Below are positions 1-7,580 of a stretch of 10,380 nucleotides of DNA, in pieces. The stretch lies in the NCBI GenBank assembly GCA_003552785.1, contig PUOQ01000092.1:1-10380 (forward strand). The letters are read 5' to 3'. Every line of letters begins with the position of its first letter. Within the stretch, counting starts at the first letter, position 1. Below the pieces are notes generated by a model. The model did not search any database. It worked only from the letters and a program-made list of their open reading frames with translations, and was not told the origin of the DNA. The stretch comes from Dehalococcoidia bacterium (GTDB lineage Bacteria; Chloroflexota; Dehalococcoidia; Dehalococcoidales; CSSed11-197). Made by a program: the position numbers and the translations under genes.

Positions 1-1
1 C

Positions 2-1060
2 TCTGTTGCTGCCACCGGGTTTATCGTAGGCCTTTATTCAATTGCAAATACCCCTGCTAATATTATATTCGGCCGAATAATCGACCGGATTGGCAAAAAG
101 ATACCTTTGTTCGTCGGGCTTATAGGTTCGGCATTGAGTTTATTCTTATACTCTTTATGCCGACTGCCGGTGCATCTGGGCATGGTTCGTTTCATGCATG
201 GAATTTTTGGGGGTATGGTAGGGCCCAGCACCATGTCAGCCCTGTCTGACTGCGCCGGGGAGAGCAGGCGTGGGCAGGTGATGGGTATTTATGGAGTCTG
301 TATTGCTTCAGCTACGCTTGTTGGTTACCCCGCAAGTGGATTTATCGCTACAAATTGGGGCTACAATGTACTGTTTATTACGGGCTCTGCTCTGTTAATT
401 ATGGGCTCTCTGGCTGCTATGACATTGCCTCGCGATCAAATTAATGCCTGTAAATCACGAACAATTGGAATTGGCAGCATAAAAGGAGTTATTGAACTGG
501 TAAAGCGGCCGGGGTTGCGTGTGGCTTACGCTGCCATTGTTTCCCTTTATTTTTGTTTTGGCGGCTTGATTACGTTGCTGCCTTTTCATGTCAGGCAGTA
601 TAACCTCGAAGCTTTTCATGTGGGAATACTTCTGGGTGTTTTTTCAGCTTTTTTTATTTTGTTACAGGCACCTGTGGGCCGAATGACCGATAAAATCGGA
701 CGGTTAAAACCAGCTATGCTGGGCATTTTGGTATGCCTTGGTTCGCTCATTGCCCTTCCCTTTCTTGAAAATATTTATACAATGGCAATTGCAATGGCCT
801 TTTTTGGTATGGGGTACGGTATTATATTCCCCTCGGTGTCTTCGCTCGTTATTGATTTCTCGGCGACGGAAGAAAGGGGCATTGCTACCGGTGTATTTCA
901 TGCATTGTTAACCGTAGGAGTTGCGGTTGGTGCACCGGTTATTGGAGGCCTGGGACAGTGGCTTGGTGTTCAAATTGGCCTGTTTGCCTGTGCCGCAACC
1001 ATGATGGTGGCGTTAATGGTAGCCCTGCACAACTATAAAAACCGTTTGGCGAATGTATAA
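2..1060 (+). CDS. Major facilitator superfamily transporter, 3' part (start outside window)
   Basis: This is an inner-membrane secondary transporter of the major facilitator superfamily; its substrate cannot be told from sequence. The open frame runs in from the left edge, so 352 residues are visible and, by the usual ~400-residue length, some 40-50 N-terminal residues are missing. The signature loop motif A appears twice, as expected from the duplicated six-helix fold: 'FGRIIDRIGKK' at visible residue 23 and 'VGRMTDKIGRLK' near 225. About ten strongly hydrophobic segments are separated by a polar central loop around residues 142-175. Motif-C-like glycine-rich helices ('GIYGVCIASATLVGYPASG') suggest a drug/H+ antiporter-like member, but that is inference. 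A TTG at 107 is internal to the frame and not a credible start, because motif A lies upstream of it. The gene ends 131 bases before mfd and is probably a separate transcription unit. Confidence 0.9.
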   Translation, partial: SVAATGFIVGLYSIANTPANIIFGRIIDRIGKKIPLFVGLIGSALSLFLYSLCRLPVHLGMVRFMHGIFGGMVGPSTMSALSDCAGESRRGQVMGIYGVCIASATLVGYPASGFIATNWGYNVLFITGSALLIMGSLAAMTLPRDQINACKSRTIGIGSIKGVIELVKRPGLRVAYAAIVSLYFCFGGLITLLPFHVRQYNLEAFHVGILLGVFSAFFILLQAPVGRMTDKIGRLKPAMLGILVCLGSLIALPFLENIYTMAIAMAFFGMGYGIIFPSVSSLVIDFSATEERGIATGVFHALLTVGVAVGAPVIGGLGQWLGVQIGLFACAATMMVALMVALHNYKNRLANV

Positions 1061-1121
1061 AGCATAAATGCTTTTTGTGCCTGGCCTGCCAGGGGGCAGG
1101 TATTTAGCACGCCTGGTTTTT
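1059..1121 (+). terminator. Stem-loops after the transporter gene, possible weak terminator
   Basis: Two hairpins follow the transporter stop codon. The first (1059-1074) pairs AAAGCA with TGCTTT around a TAAA loop and runs into a T-run ending at 1076. It overlaps the stop codon and is AT-rich and weak. The second (1085-1100) is a perfect six-pair GC-rich stem, CCTGCC/GGCAGG, with an AGGG loop, and may be extended by GTGC (1077-1080) with GCAC (1107-1110). A run of five T follows at 1117-1121, six bases after the outer stem. Neither is a textbook intrinsic terminator, but together they plausibly end transporter transcription before mfd. Confidence 0.4.
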
Positions 1122-1148
1122 GTACCTTATATTAACCGGTGATAAAAT
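1120..1148 (+). promoter_or_regulatory. Possible sigma-70-type promoter for mfd
   Basis: TTGTAC at 1120-1125 and TAAAAT at 1143-1148 are separated by 17 bases. The -10 hexamer matches the consensus at five of six positions, but the -35 at only three. Transcription would start near 1155, giving a leader of about 37 bases before the ATG of mfd. The region is AT-rich, so a chance match is quite possible. Confidence 0.3.
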
Positions 1149-1191
1149 TAATAAATCAGTTGTTATACGTACTCAATAGTAGTTGCACGAA

Positions 1192-4100
1192 ATGAATTTA
1201 AGCCCGCTTATAGATGTATTAAAACAAGACGCCAAGGCGTTGGAAATAGAGAAACATCTTGCAATTAACAACTCGGTAAACGTAATTGCCCTGGAAGAAT
1301 CGCGGCCATTTACAGTTGCCGGCATTTACAAAGCATTAAGCCGCCCCCTTTTAATAGTAAGCCCTACTTTAAAAAAGGCTGCTGCATTCAAGGAAAGGCT
1401 GGAAAGCTGGTTGGGTTCAGATACGTGTATGCTGTTTCCGGAGCCAGAAACTTTACCCTACCAAAAAATGAGTGATGACAGGGAAAGTGTGTACCAGCGG
1501 TTGGAAGTGCTTGCCAGTTTAAGCGGCCATGCGAATAAAAGCACGCCCCTGGTTGTAATAACGTCGGCAAGGGCACTGGCGTCAAAAACTATCAGCCGCA
1601 GTGATTATCTGGCAAGCTGGCAAACAATTAATACCGGCGATGAAATCGACCCCTTGCAATTGGTAAGACATTTTCAAAAACTTGGTTATCAGAGCGAGTC
1701 CATAGTTGCTAATCCAGGAGAAGTTAGCCTGCGGGGAGGTATCGTCGATATATTTCCGGTTAACAGCCAGCACCCTGTTCGTATTGATTTTTTCGGCAAC
1801 ACCATTGAAGAGATGCGCATATTCAACCCGGAAAGCCAGCTTTCATTGGATCAGGTGGAGCTTGCCTCGGTAGGTCCGGCAACAGAGTTGCAGGCAGATG
1901 GCGATTTAAGATCCCAACAGTCGGTAGACAGAATTAGATCGTTGGATACAACTCGAATGGAACCGGGCGATGCCTTTCGGCTGGAAGAGGATTTGGAAAA
2001 GCTCTCCCAGGGACAGACATTTCATGAGATGGGCTTTTACAACCCTGTATTTTGTGACAGTACAATACTTGATCATATTCCGGATGATGGAATTATTGTA
2101 ATGAATGATGCTCAAGGTATACAGGGGGTTGTAGACAGCCTGGTAGGGCAGGAAAACAAATCCCGCGAAGATTATCTGGAAAAGGCAGAAATTCCGCAAG
2201 GGTTCCCAGTTTATTATAATAATTGGGATTATATACAGTACCAACTGGGCTATTTAGCTTGTTTGTACTATTACAATTGGCAGGATCCCAAAATTATTCG
2301 GCCCATAACACCTGGTTTCAAGCCGGCAAAGCATTATGATGGTATGTATAGCCGGTTTATTGAAGATTTGAAGACGCTGCGTGCTGAGAAGGCAAAGGTG
2401 GTCATAGTATCACATCAGGCTGAAAGGCTGGCTGAAATCCTTTATGAAGCAGGCATTATAGCTAAACCAGTCGAAAACGTGCCCGGTATGCCTGAGCCAG
2501 GACAGATAATGCTTGTAAAAGGCATATTAAATGCCGGCTTCAAGCTGGAAAAAGATTTTTTCCTGTTTACTGATGTTGAAGTTTTTGGGTTTGTAAAACA
2601 AAACCGCCGTATAAAAAGATACAAACCACGCAAGCCTGATTTATTGAGCCAGGCCAGGCCCGGTGATTACGTTGTACATGTCGATCATGGCATAGCCCTT
2701 TTTTCCGGAGTGACAACCTTTAATGATAAAGGGGTTAAAAGAGAATATATTGTTCTTGAATATGAAGGTGAAGACAGGCTATATGTCCCTGTAGAGCAAA
2801 TTGATCGAGTCGAGCGTTATATTGGCGGTGAGGATAAGAAGCCGGTATTAAACAAGCTGGGCACCAACCAATGGCAACGCACCAAGGAGAAAACAGCCGA
2901 GGCCACCCGTGAAATTGCTGCTGAGCTGCTGGGATTATATTCGCAGCGCCAGTTGATTAAAGGGTTTAGATATTCACCCGATACGGTATGGCAAAAAGAA
3001 CTGGAATCATCTTTTCCGTATCTTGAAACCCCTGATCAGCTGGAAGCAATTACAGATATCAAAAGAGATATGGGGCAAGATAAGCCCATGGACCGTTTAT
3101 TGCTCGGAGATGTAGGATACGGGAAAACAGAAGTCGCCATAAGGGCTGCTTTTAAAGCTGTTCAGGATGGCCGCCAGGTAGCTGTACTGGTGCCTACGAC
3201 CTTACTGGCTCAACAACATTTTATAACTTTCAAGCAAAGGCTCGGGGTTTATCCGGTAATCGTTGAATCATTGAGCAGGTTTCAAAGTGAAAGGTTCCAA
3301 CAGGAAATTGTTGCAAAAACTAAAGAAGGCGGGGTTGATATAGTCATCGGCACCCATCGCCTGTTACAAAAAGATGTAGCATTCAAGAATCTCGGACTTA
3401 TCATTATCGATGAAGAGCAGCGGTTCGGCGTCAAGCATAAAGAACATTTAAAAAGAAAGCGCAATGAAGTTGATGTTTTAACGCTTAGTGCAACACCTAT
3501 ACCCAGAACTCTTCACATGTCATTATCCGGGGTGAGGGATTTAAGTACTATTGAAACCCCTCCTGAAGAGCGGCTGCCGGTAAATACCAGCGTCGTTGAG
3601 TATTCACCGCATTTGATAAGAGAGGTGGTATTAAAAGAGCTCGAACGTGGGGGGCAGGTATTTTTTGTTCATAATAGGGTTCATAGCATTCATATAATGT
3701 ATACCAATTTGAAAGAGATATTGCCGGAGGCAAACATCGGTATTGCTCATGGCCGGATGTCGGAAGAAGATCTTGAAAGAACCATGACAGGTTTTACATC
3801 TGGAGATATTGACGTGTTGCTGTGTACTACCATAATCGAATCCGGCCTGGATGTGCCCAACGCCAATACACTGATTGTAAACCAGGCCGACAAATTGGGC
3901 CTGATACAATTACATCAGCTGAGAGGAAGAGTCGGGAGGGGGACAAACACCGGTTATGCGTATTTTGTTTACGATAAAGGCAAAATGCTTACTGGCGATG
4001 CTCGAAAGCGGTTGCAAACGATTTATGAGCTTGCAGAGCTGGGGTCTGGATACAGTATTGCCCTGAGAGATCTCGAAATAAGGGGAGCTGGAACACTTCT

Positions 4101-4671
4101 TGGCACTGATCAGAGCGGGCATATCAGCGCAGTGGGGTTTAACATGTATACACAGTTGCTATCCAGTGCAATTCAGGATCAGAAGATGATATCGGCCGGC
4201 AAAAAGCCGGCACCTGAAGCCAATCTACCGGATCCGGTTATTAATTTACCTTTGTCCGGTTTAATTCCGGAAACTTATATTTCTGACGAGGCTTTAAGGT
4301 TAAGTGTGTATAAAAGGCTTGTCGGAATTAATGAGCCTGGACAGCTGGATAATCTGCATAACGAACTGGCGGACCGTTTTGGAGAGCCCCCAGGGGAAAC
4401 TGATAATTTGTTTTATATTGCCAGAATTAAAATAATGGCAAAAGTTGCAGGTGTGTCTTCTGTTGTTGAAGAACAGGAAAAAATTATCCTCACCCCGTAT
4501 GAAGGGTTAAAGTTTAGCAAAGAGCATTTGGAAAGTATTGTAGCGCGTGGAGTAAGGTTTCATCCAAATCGAATTGTACTGGAAACAAAGCACAGAGACG
4601 GTTGGAGGGTATTACTTGAAAAAATCCTTGCGGCCGGTATTACCGGAGTCCAGAATAGTCGAACTGACTGA
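1192..4671 (+). CDS. mfd: Transcription-repair coupling factor Mfd
   Basis: Mfd is a cytoplasmic DNA translocase that binds RNA polymerase stalled at DNA damage, pushes it off and recruits UvrA for nucleotide excision repair. At 1159 residues it has full family length. The N-terminal third is the UvrB-like module without a working Walker A ('PEPETLPYQKMSDDRES', 'RGGIVDIFPVN'). The RNA-polymerase-interaction domain begins near residue 490 ('PGDYVVHVDHGIALF'). The superfamily 2 motor follows: Walker A 'GDVGYGKTE' at 639, DEEQ at 740-743, 'SATPIPRTLHMS' for motif III, and 'QLRGRVGRG' (motif VI) near 909. The translocation motif region ('ALRDLEIRGAGTLLG') and the C-terminal autoinhibitory domain ('ADRFGEPP') come last. 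Neither the ATG at 1192 nor an in-frame TTG at 1183 (three residues more) has a clear Shine-Dalgarno sequence; I prefer the ATG. The last 60 bases overlap the end of nusB on the other strand. Confidence 0.98.
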   Translation: MNLSPLIDVLKQDAKALEIEKHLAINNSVNVIALEESRPFTVAGIYKALSRPLLIVSPTLKKAAAFKERLESWLGSDTCMLFPEPETLPYQKMSDDRESVYQRLEVLASLSGHANKSTPLVVITSARALASKTISRSDYLASWQTINTGDEIDPLQLVRHFQKLGYQSESIVANPGEVSLRGGIVDIFPVNSQHPVRIDFFGNTIEEMRIFNPESQLSLDQVELASVGPATELQADGDLRSQQSVDRIRSLDTTRMEPGDAFRLEEDLEKLSQGQTFHEMGFYNPVFCDSTILDHIPDDGIIVMNDAQGIQGVVDSLVGQENKSREDYLEKAEIPQGFPVYYNNWDYIQYQLGYLACLYYYNWQDPKIIRPITPGFKPAKHYDGMYSRFIEDLKTLRAEKAKVVIVSHQAERLAEILYEAGIIAKPVENVPGMPEPGQIMLVKGILNAGFKLEKDFFLFTDVEVFGFVKQNRRIKRYKPRKPDLLSQARPGDYVVHVDHGIALFSGVTTFNDKGVKREYIVLEYEGEDRLYVPVEQIDRVERYIGGEDKKPVLNKLGTNQWQRTKEKTAEATREIAAELLGLYSQRQLIKGFRYSPDTVWQKELESSFPYLETPDQLEAITDIKRDMGQDKPMDRLLLGDVGYGKTEVAIRAAFKAVQDGRQVAVLVPTTLLAQQHFITFKQRLGVYPVIVESLSRFQSERFQQEIVAKTKEGGVDIVIGTHRLLQKDVAFKNLGLIIIDEEQRFGVKHKEHLKRKRNEVDVLTLSATPIPRTLHMSLSGVRDLSTIETPPEERLPVNTSVVEYSPHLIREVVLKELERGGQVFFVHNRVHSIHIMYTNLKEILPEANIGIAHGRMSEEDLERTMTGFTSGDIDVLLCTTIIESGLDVPNANTLIVNQADKLGLIQLHQLRGRVGRGTNTGYAYFVYDKGKMLTGDARKRLQTIYELAELGSGYSIALRDLEIRGAGTLLGTDQSGHISAVGFNMYTQLLSSAIQDQKMISAGKKPAPEANLPDPVINLPLSGLIPETYISDEALRLSVYKRLVGINEPGQLDNLHNELADRFGEPPGETDNLFYIARIKIMAKVAGVSSVVEEQEKIILTPYEGLKFSKEHLESIVARGVRFHPNRIVLETKHRDGWRVLLEKILAAGITGVQNSRTD

Positions 4672-5055
4672 GCTCAGGACTCCATTGACGAACTTGGGAG
4701 AATTGTCGCTGCCAAATGCCTTGGCAAGTTCTACAGCCTCGTTTATGGCGACTTTTACGGGGGTGGTATCTACATGCAGTAGCTCGTATATAGACAACCT
4801 GAGAATATTCCGGTCTATCACAGAAAGCTGTGTTAAAGGCCAGGATGGAGCAAAGCGGGTTATGTATCCATCGAGTTCCTGCCTGTATTTTATAATGCCA
4901 CTTACGATATCCCTGACGAACTGCCTGTTAGTCTCGGACAATACTTCAGTTGAAAGCAAGCTCTCAACAGCGGACGCTTGATCGTGCCCCGCCAGGTCAA
5001 TTTCATATAAAACCTGGAGTGCGATGCATCTAGCCCTGCGGCGTGAGCTAACCAT
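4612..5055 (-). CDS. nusB: Transcription antitermination factor NusB
   Basis: NusB binds boxA RNA together with ribosomal protein S10 and helps RNA polymerase read through rRNA operons. The 147-residue protein shows the family hallmarks in order: the arginine-rich start 'SSRRRARCIALQVLYEIDL' (residues 3-21), 'QLSVIDRNILRLSIYELL' (76-93), and 'PVKVAINEAVELAKAFG' (99-115) leading into 'SPKFVNGVL' (119-127). Most family members end shortly after this last motif. This one carries about 20 more residues, encoded by DNA that overlaps the 3' end of mfd on the opposite strand. The start is 13 bases after the rpmF stop and has no clear Shine-Dalgarno sequence, which fits translational coupling with rpmF. 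It is probably the last gene of the argS-yceD-rpmF-nusB run. Confidence 0.96.
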   Translation of the reverse strand: MVSSRRRARCIALQVLYEIDLAGHDQASAVESLLSTEVLSETNRQFVRDIVSGIIKYRQELDGYITRFAPSWPLTQLSVIDRNILRLSIYELLHVDTTPVKVAINEAVELAKAFGSDNSPKFVNGVLSSVSSTILDSGNTGRKDFFK

Positions 5056-5068
5056 TGCTTGTCATTGA

Positions 5069-5272
5069 TTACTGTGGTTTCTTTTTAGGTTCTTTTACCG
5101 GGATGGCTTCACGCCCATTATAAGTGCCACAGTTCGGACAGGCCACATGAGGCAGTTTCCTGCTTGAACACTGGTTGCACTCAACGAGGTTGGGAAGTTT
5201 GGCTACCTTGGTATGGCTCCGGCGTATATTTTTCCTGGCTTTGGATATTTTTCTTTTTGGAAGGGCTCCCAT
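5069..5272 (-). CDS. rpmF: 50S ribosomal protein L32 (zinc-binding type)
   Basis: L32 is a small structural protein of the large ribosomal subunit. The 67-residue sequence begins 'MGALPKRKISKARKNIRRSH', the typical basic N-terminal arm that enters the ribosome. It has a four-cysteine zinc ribbon: Cys32 and Cys35 ('CNQC'), Cys45 and Cys48 ('CPNC'), followed by the conserved 'NGRE'. It is therefore the zinc-containing form, not the cysteine-free paralogue some bacteria make under zinc shortage. A lysine/proline-rich tail of about ten residues follows the ribbon. The start is fixed by a good GGAG (5279-5282) six bases before the ATG. The position directly after a YceD/DUF177 gene is conserved across many bacteria. 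Confidence 0.97.
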   Translation of the reverse strand: MGALPKRKISKARKNIRRSHTKVAKLPNLVECNQCSSRKLPHVACPNCGTYNGREAIPVKEPKKKPQ

Positions 5273-5278
5273 TTATTT

Positions 5279-5282
5279 CTCC
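5279..5282 (-). promoter_or_regulatory. Ribosome binding site of rpmF
   Basis: On the minus strand, GGAG sits six bases before the rpmF ATG within TTGGAGAAATAA. It is one of only two strong Shine-Dalgarno sites in the window and lies in the 19-base gap after the yceD-like gene, so L32 can be translated independently of it. Confidence 0.75.
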
Positions 5283-5291
5283 AATCAAATT

Positions 5292-5711
5292 TTAAATTAA
5301 CCCCGGGCAACCGGGTCTGCATAAAGGCTTCATGGGTATAGAAAGTATAGCATATTGCCTGGCTGCCTCGGTAATATCTAGTACCTGGTCTTCATCTATG
5401 GTGAAACTTTCAGGGTCATCGTGTCCATTTATCTCTAAATCGTAATACATATCAACAGTTGGAAAGTATTCTTCTTCAAACTTGTATTCCAATTCACAAT
5501 GAAACATTTCCAGGCAGCGCGAACATGAAACATTAGCTACGGTGTTAAGATAACCTCTGGCCAATATGCCCCTGTTTGTGCGTAAAAAATGTATGTTACC
5601 TGTTATTCTGCTTTGAGATGATTCTTCAAAAATACATATTGTATCATCAATTAAATAATCCCGGGTTGCGCCTACCGGTTCCTTTAGCAGTTGGGCTACT
5701 TTGAATTGCAT
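5292..5711 (-). CDS. YceD/DUF177 family protein
   Basis: This family is almost always encoded next to rpmF and has been linked to large-subunit rRNA accumulation; its molecular action is not settled. The 139-residue protein starts 'MQFKVAQLLKEPVGATRDY', which matches the usual family start and decides the choice of ATG. Longer in-frame starts (ATG 5753, ATG 5912) lack homology-like sequence, and the longest would run 127 bases into argS. The family's core is visible: 'RTNRGILARG' (44-53), then 'VSCSRCLEMF' with Cys63 and Cys66, an acidic stretch 'FEEEYFPT', and a C-terminal 'IPMKPLCRPGCPGLI' with Cys131 and Cys135. The two cysteine pairs could bind a metal. The protein stops where many relatives continue with a further CPxCG segment. 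Only a poor AGG precedes the start. The rpmF gene follows 19 bases downstream. Confidence 0.88.
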   Translation of the reverse strand: MQFKVAQLLKEPVGATRDYLIDDTICIFEESSQSRITGNIHFLRTNRGILARGYLNTVANVSCSRCLEMFHCELEYKFEEEYFPTVDMYYDLEINGHDDPESFTIDEDQVLDITEAARQYAILSIPMKPLCRPGCPGLI

Positions 5712-5751
5712 TACCTGAGATTCATTCACGATAAGGCTGCACCTGTAAAAC

Positions 5752-5781
5752 ATTATATACTTTGTATCAATCTGGCTGCAA
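5752..5781 (-). promoter_or_regulatory. Possible internal promoter for yceD-like gene, rpmF and nusB
   Basis: The 74-base gap between argS and the yceD-like gene holds a perfect TATAAT (minus strand, plus coordinates 5752-5757). Eighteen bases upstream is TTGCAG (5776-5781), which matches the -35 consensus at only three positions. Transcription would start near 5745, leaving about 34 bases before the ATG at 5711. This would let ribosomal protein L32 and NusB be made independently of argS. Confidence 0.4.
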
Positions 5782-5785
5782 ACGT

Positions 5786-7462
5786 CTACATTGATTCCGG
5801 TACGGACATGCCCATGAGCGTCAGCGCACTTGCAAATATTGTCTTTGCAGCCACTACCAGCTTTAACCTGGCACAGGTCAATTCTATATTGTCCCTTTGC
5901 ACAACACGGCATTGTTTGTAGAAGCTGTGAAAAAGAGTGGCCAGATTCTGTGAATAATAGGCCAGATGATGTGGTTCAAGTGATTTTGCTACCAGTTCAA
6001 TAACTTCCGGTAGTTCTACCATGCCTCTGATAAGTGCCAGCTCGGACGGGTCATTCAGAAGGCCGGTGTCTCCGCCGCTAAAGTCGATATTTTCTTCTTT
6101 AGCAAGGCGCAATATGCTGGCAATTCTTGCATGGGCATATTGGATGTAATACACCGGGTTGTCGGGAGATTCACGAAGGGCAAGCTCAAGATCAAAGTCC
6201 ATCTGGCTATTGGCAGAGCGCGACAAAAAGAAAAAGCGGCAGGCATCCTTGCCGACTTCATCGATAACTTCTTTCAGTGTTATCATCTCACCGCTTCTTT
6301 TGGAAATACGCACCAGGTCTCCGCCTCTTTTAAGGGTGACCATCTGCGATATTATGATTTCCAATTTATCCCGGTCAAGGCCAAGGGCTTCAATTACTGC
6401 TTTCATGCGTGAAACATGCCCCTGGTGGTCAGCGCCCCATATATCAATAACGCGTTCAAAGCCCCTGGTGACAAATTTATTGTAATGATAAGCAATATCT
6501 GCGGCAAAATAAGTTGGTGAGCCGTCGCTTCGGACTATAACATTGTCCTTGTTGTCACCCAGTGCGGTAGAGTCAAACCATGTAGCCAGTTCTTTTTTGG
6601 AGAGGTAATCGCCCTCTTTGAGTATTGCCATGGCTTTCTGGTAATCGCTTTTCTGGTAGAGTGTTTTCTCAGAAAACCATTCGTCGAATTCGACACGGAG
6701 AAGCTCAAGTTCATGCCTGATATTGTCAACCATCAGCTGGAGGCCGATTTCGCCAAGCTCATTGACGGCTTCATCTTTAGGCATGGATTCAAAATTGCGC
6801 CCGTAATTTTGAATTATATTATGCGCAAGTTCAAACATATACTTGCCAAAATAGCCTTCCTGAGGCATGGAAACGCTGTGATCCAGGGCTTGCATATATC
6901 TTATGTACAAAGAATGTTTAAACAAATCAATCTGATTACCGGCATCATTTATATAATACTCCCGGTAAACATCAAAACCGCAGGCTCTTAAAACGTTACT
7001 GAGCGTGCTGCCCAGTACAGCACCCCTGCCGTGGCCTACATGCAATGGACCAGTCGGGTTAACGCTGACAAATTCCACCTGTACTTTTTCACCGTTGCCA
7101 ATATCAAGCCGGGTATAATTATCCTGATCGGTTAAAATAGAATTAACCTGGCTGTTTAACCAGGAAGAACTGAAAGTCAAATTAATAAAGCCCGGAGCTA
7201 CGGCTTCAACCCTGGAAAACTCTTCCATATCGCTGAGGGATTCAGCTATTTCACATGCTATATCCAGTGGTTTCATGGCCATGGCACGGGCCAATTTAAG
7301 AGGCAGATTTGTAGCTATGTCACCATGCTCTGGCCTCTGTGGATGTTCAAGGCCGATATCCGGCACAGGAACGCTGGGGAGTTTACCTTCCGCCTGAGAT
7401 TTTTTAACAGCTTTGGAAAGCTCTATATATAGATTGTGTTTTACAGATAATATATTTGACAT
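5786..7462 (-). CDS. argS: Arginyl-tRNA synthetase
   Basis: ArgS is the class I synthetase that charges tRNA-Arg with arginine in the cytoplasm, using ATP. Its 558 residues are the usual length. An N-terminal tRNA-recognition domain (about 1-120, with 'EHGDIATNLPLKLARA' at 45-60) precedes the Rossmann catalytic core. The HIGH motif is 'SVNPTGPLHVGHGRG' (HVGH at 141-144), the core continues with 'SPTYFAADIAYH' (315-326), and the KMSKS equivalent is 'ISKRSG' at 386-391. The helical anticodon-binding domain begins with 'NPVYYIQYAHARIASIL' near 435 and the protein ends with the typical 'ALTLMGMSVPESM'. No Shine-Dalgarno sequence precedes the ATG, and no alternative start lies nearby. The gene has its own promoter-like sequence and does not look fused to recG transcription. 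Confidence 0.98.
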   Translation of the reverse strand: MSNILSVKHNLYIELSKAVKKSQAEGKLPSVPVPDIGLEHPQRPEHGDIATNLPLKLARAMAMKPLDIACEIAESLSDMEEFSRVEAVAPGFINLTFSSSWLNSQVNSILTDQDNYTRLDIGNGEKVQVEFVSVNPTGPLHVGHGRGAVLGSTLSNVLRACGFDVYREYYINDAGNQIDLFKHSLYIRYMQALDHSVSMPQEGYFGKYMFELAHNIIQNYGRNFESMPKDEAVNELGEIGLQLMVDNIRHELELLRVEFDEWFSEKTLYQKSDYQKAMAILKEGDYLSKKELATWFDSTALGDNKDNVIVRSDGSPTYFAADIAYHYNKFVTRGFERVIDIWGADHQGHVSRMKAVIEALGLDRDKLEIIISQMVTLKRGGDLVRISKRSGEMITLKEVIDEVGKDACRFFFLSRSANSQMDFDLELALRESPDNPVYYIQYAHARIASILRLAKEENIDFSGGDTGLLNDPSELALIRGMVELPEVIELVAKSLEPHHLAYYSQNLATLFHSFYKQCRVVQRDNIELTCARLKLVVAAKTIFASALTLMGMSVPESM

Positions 7463-7481
7463 ATCTAAAGGTTGAGTTAAG

Positions 7482-7490
7482 ATTATAACA
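7482..7490 (-). promoter_or_regulatory. Extended -10 promoter of argS
   Basis: The minus strand reads TGTTATAAT, a perfect extended -10 element (TGn plus TATAAT, hexamer at 7482-7487). No -35 hexamer is recognisable 16-18 bases upstream, which is common for extended -10 promoters. Transcription should begin near 7475, only about 13 bases before the argS ATG, so the mRNA leader would be very short. The rest of the 118-base gap between recG and argS holds one six-pair hairpin (7550-7570, AATCCA/TGGATT) without a T-run, and no T-box leader. Confidence 0.6.
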
Positions 7491-7580
7491 CAGCCAGCCA
7501 GGGATTGGCGATTTGTCTAAAGGTCCCCTGGGGGTAATTTCAACAGAGTAATCCAGGTAAAAAATGGATTCAGGGCAATA

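Noticed and set aside
1183..1191. TTG start of mfd three codons upstream of the ATG
   Set aside because: It has no better ribosome binding site than the ATG and adds only three residues; it remains possible but is not preferred.
4574..4981. A 135-codon plus-strand frame opposite nusB
   Set aside because: It is antisense to the conserved nusB gene, resembles no known protein, and overlaps the end of mfd.
5712..5912. Longer reading frame upstream of the yceD-like start, reaching into argS
   Set aside because: The extra residues do not resemble the family, overlap argS by 127 bases, and the normal family start 'MQFKVAQLLKEPVG' lies at 5711.
7523..7536. CCCC/GGGG inverted repeat between recG and argS as a recG terminator
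   Set aside because: The loop would be only two bases and there is no T-run after it on the minus strand.
7463..7580. Possible T-box riboswitch in front of argS
   Set aside because: The gap is only 118 bases, the conserved T-box antiterminator sequence is absent, and the likely transcript start leaves about 13 bases of leader.
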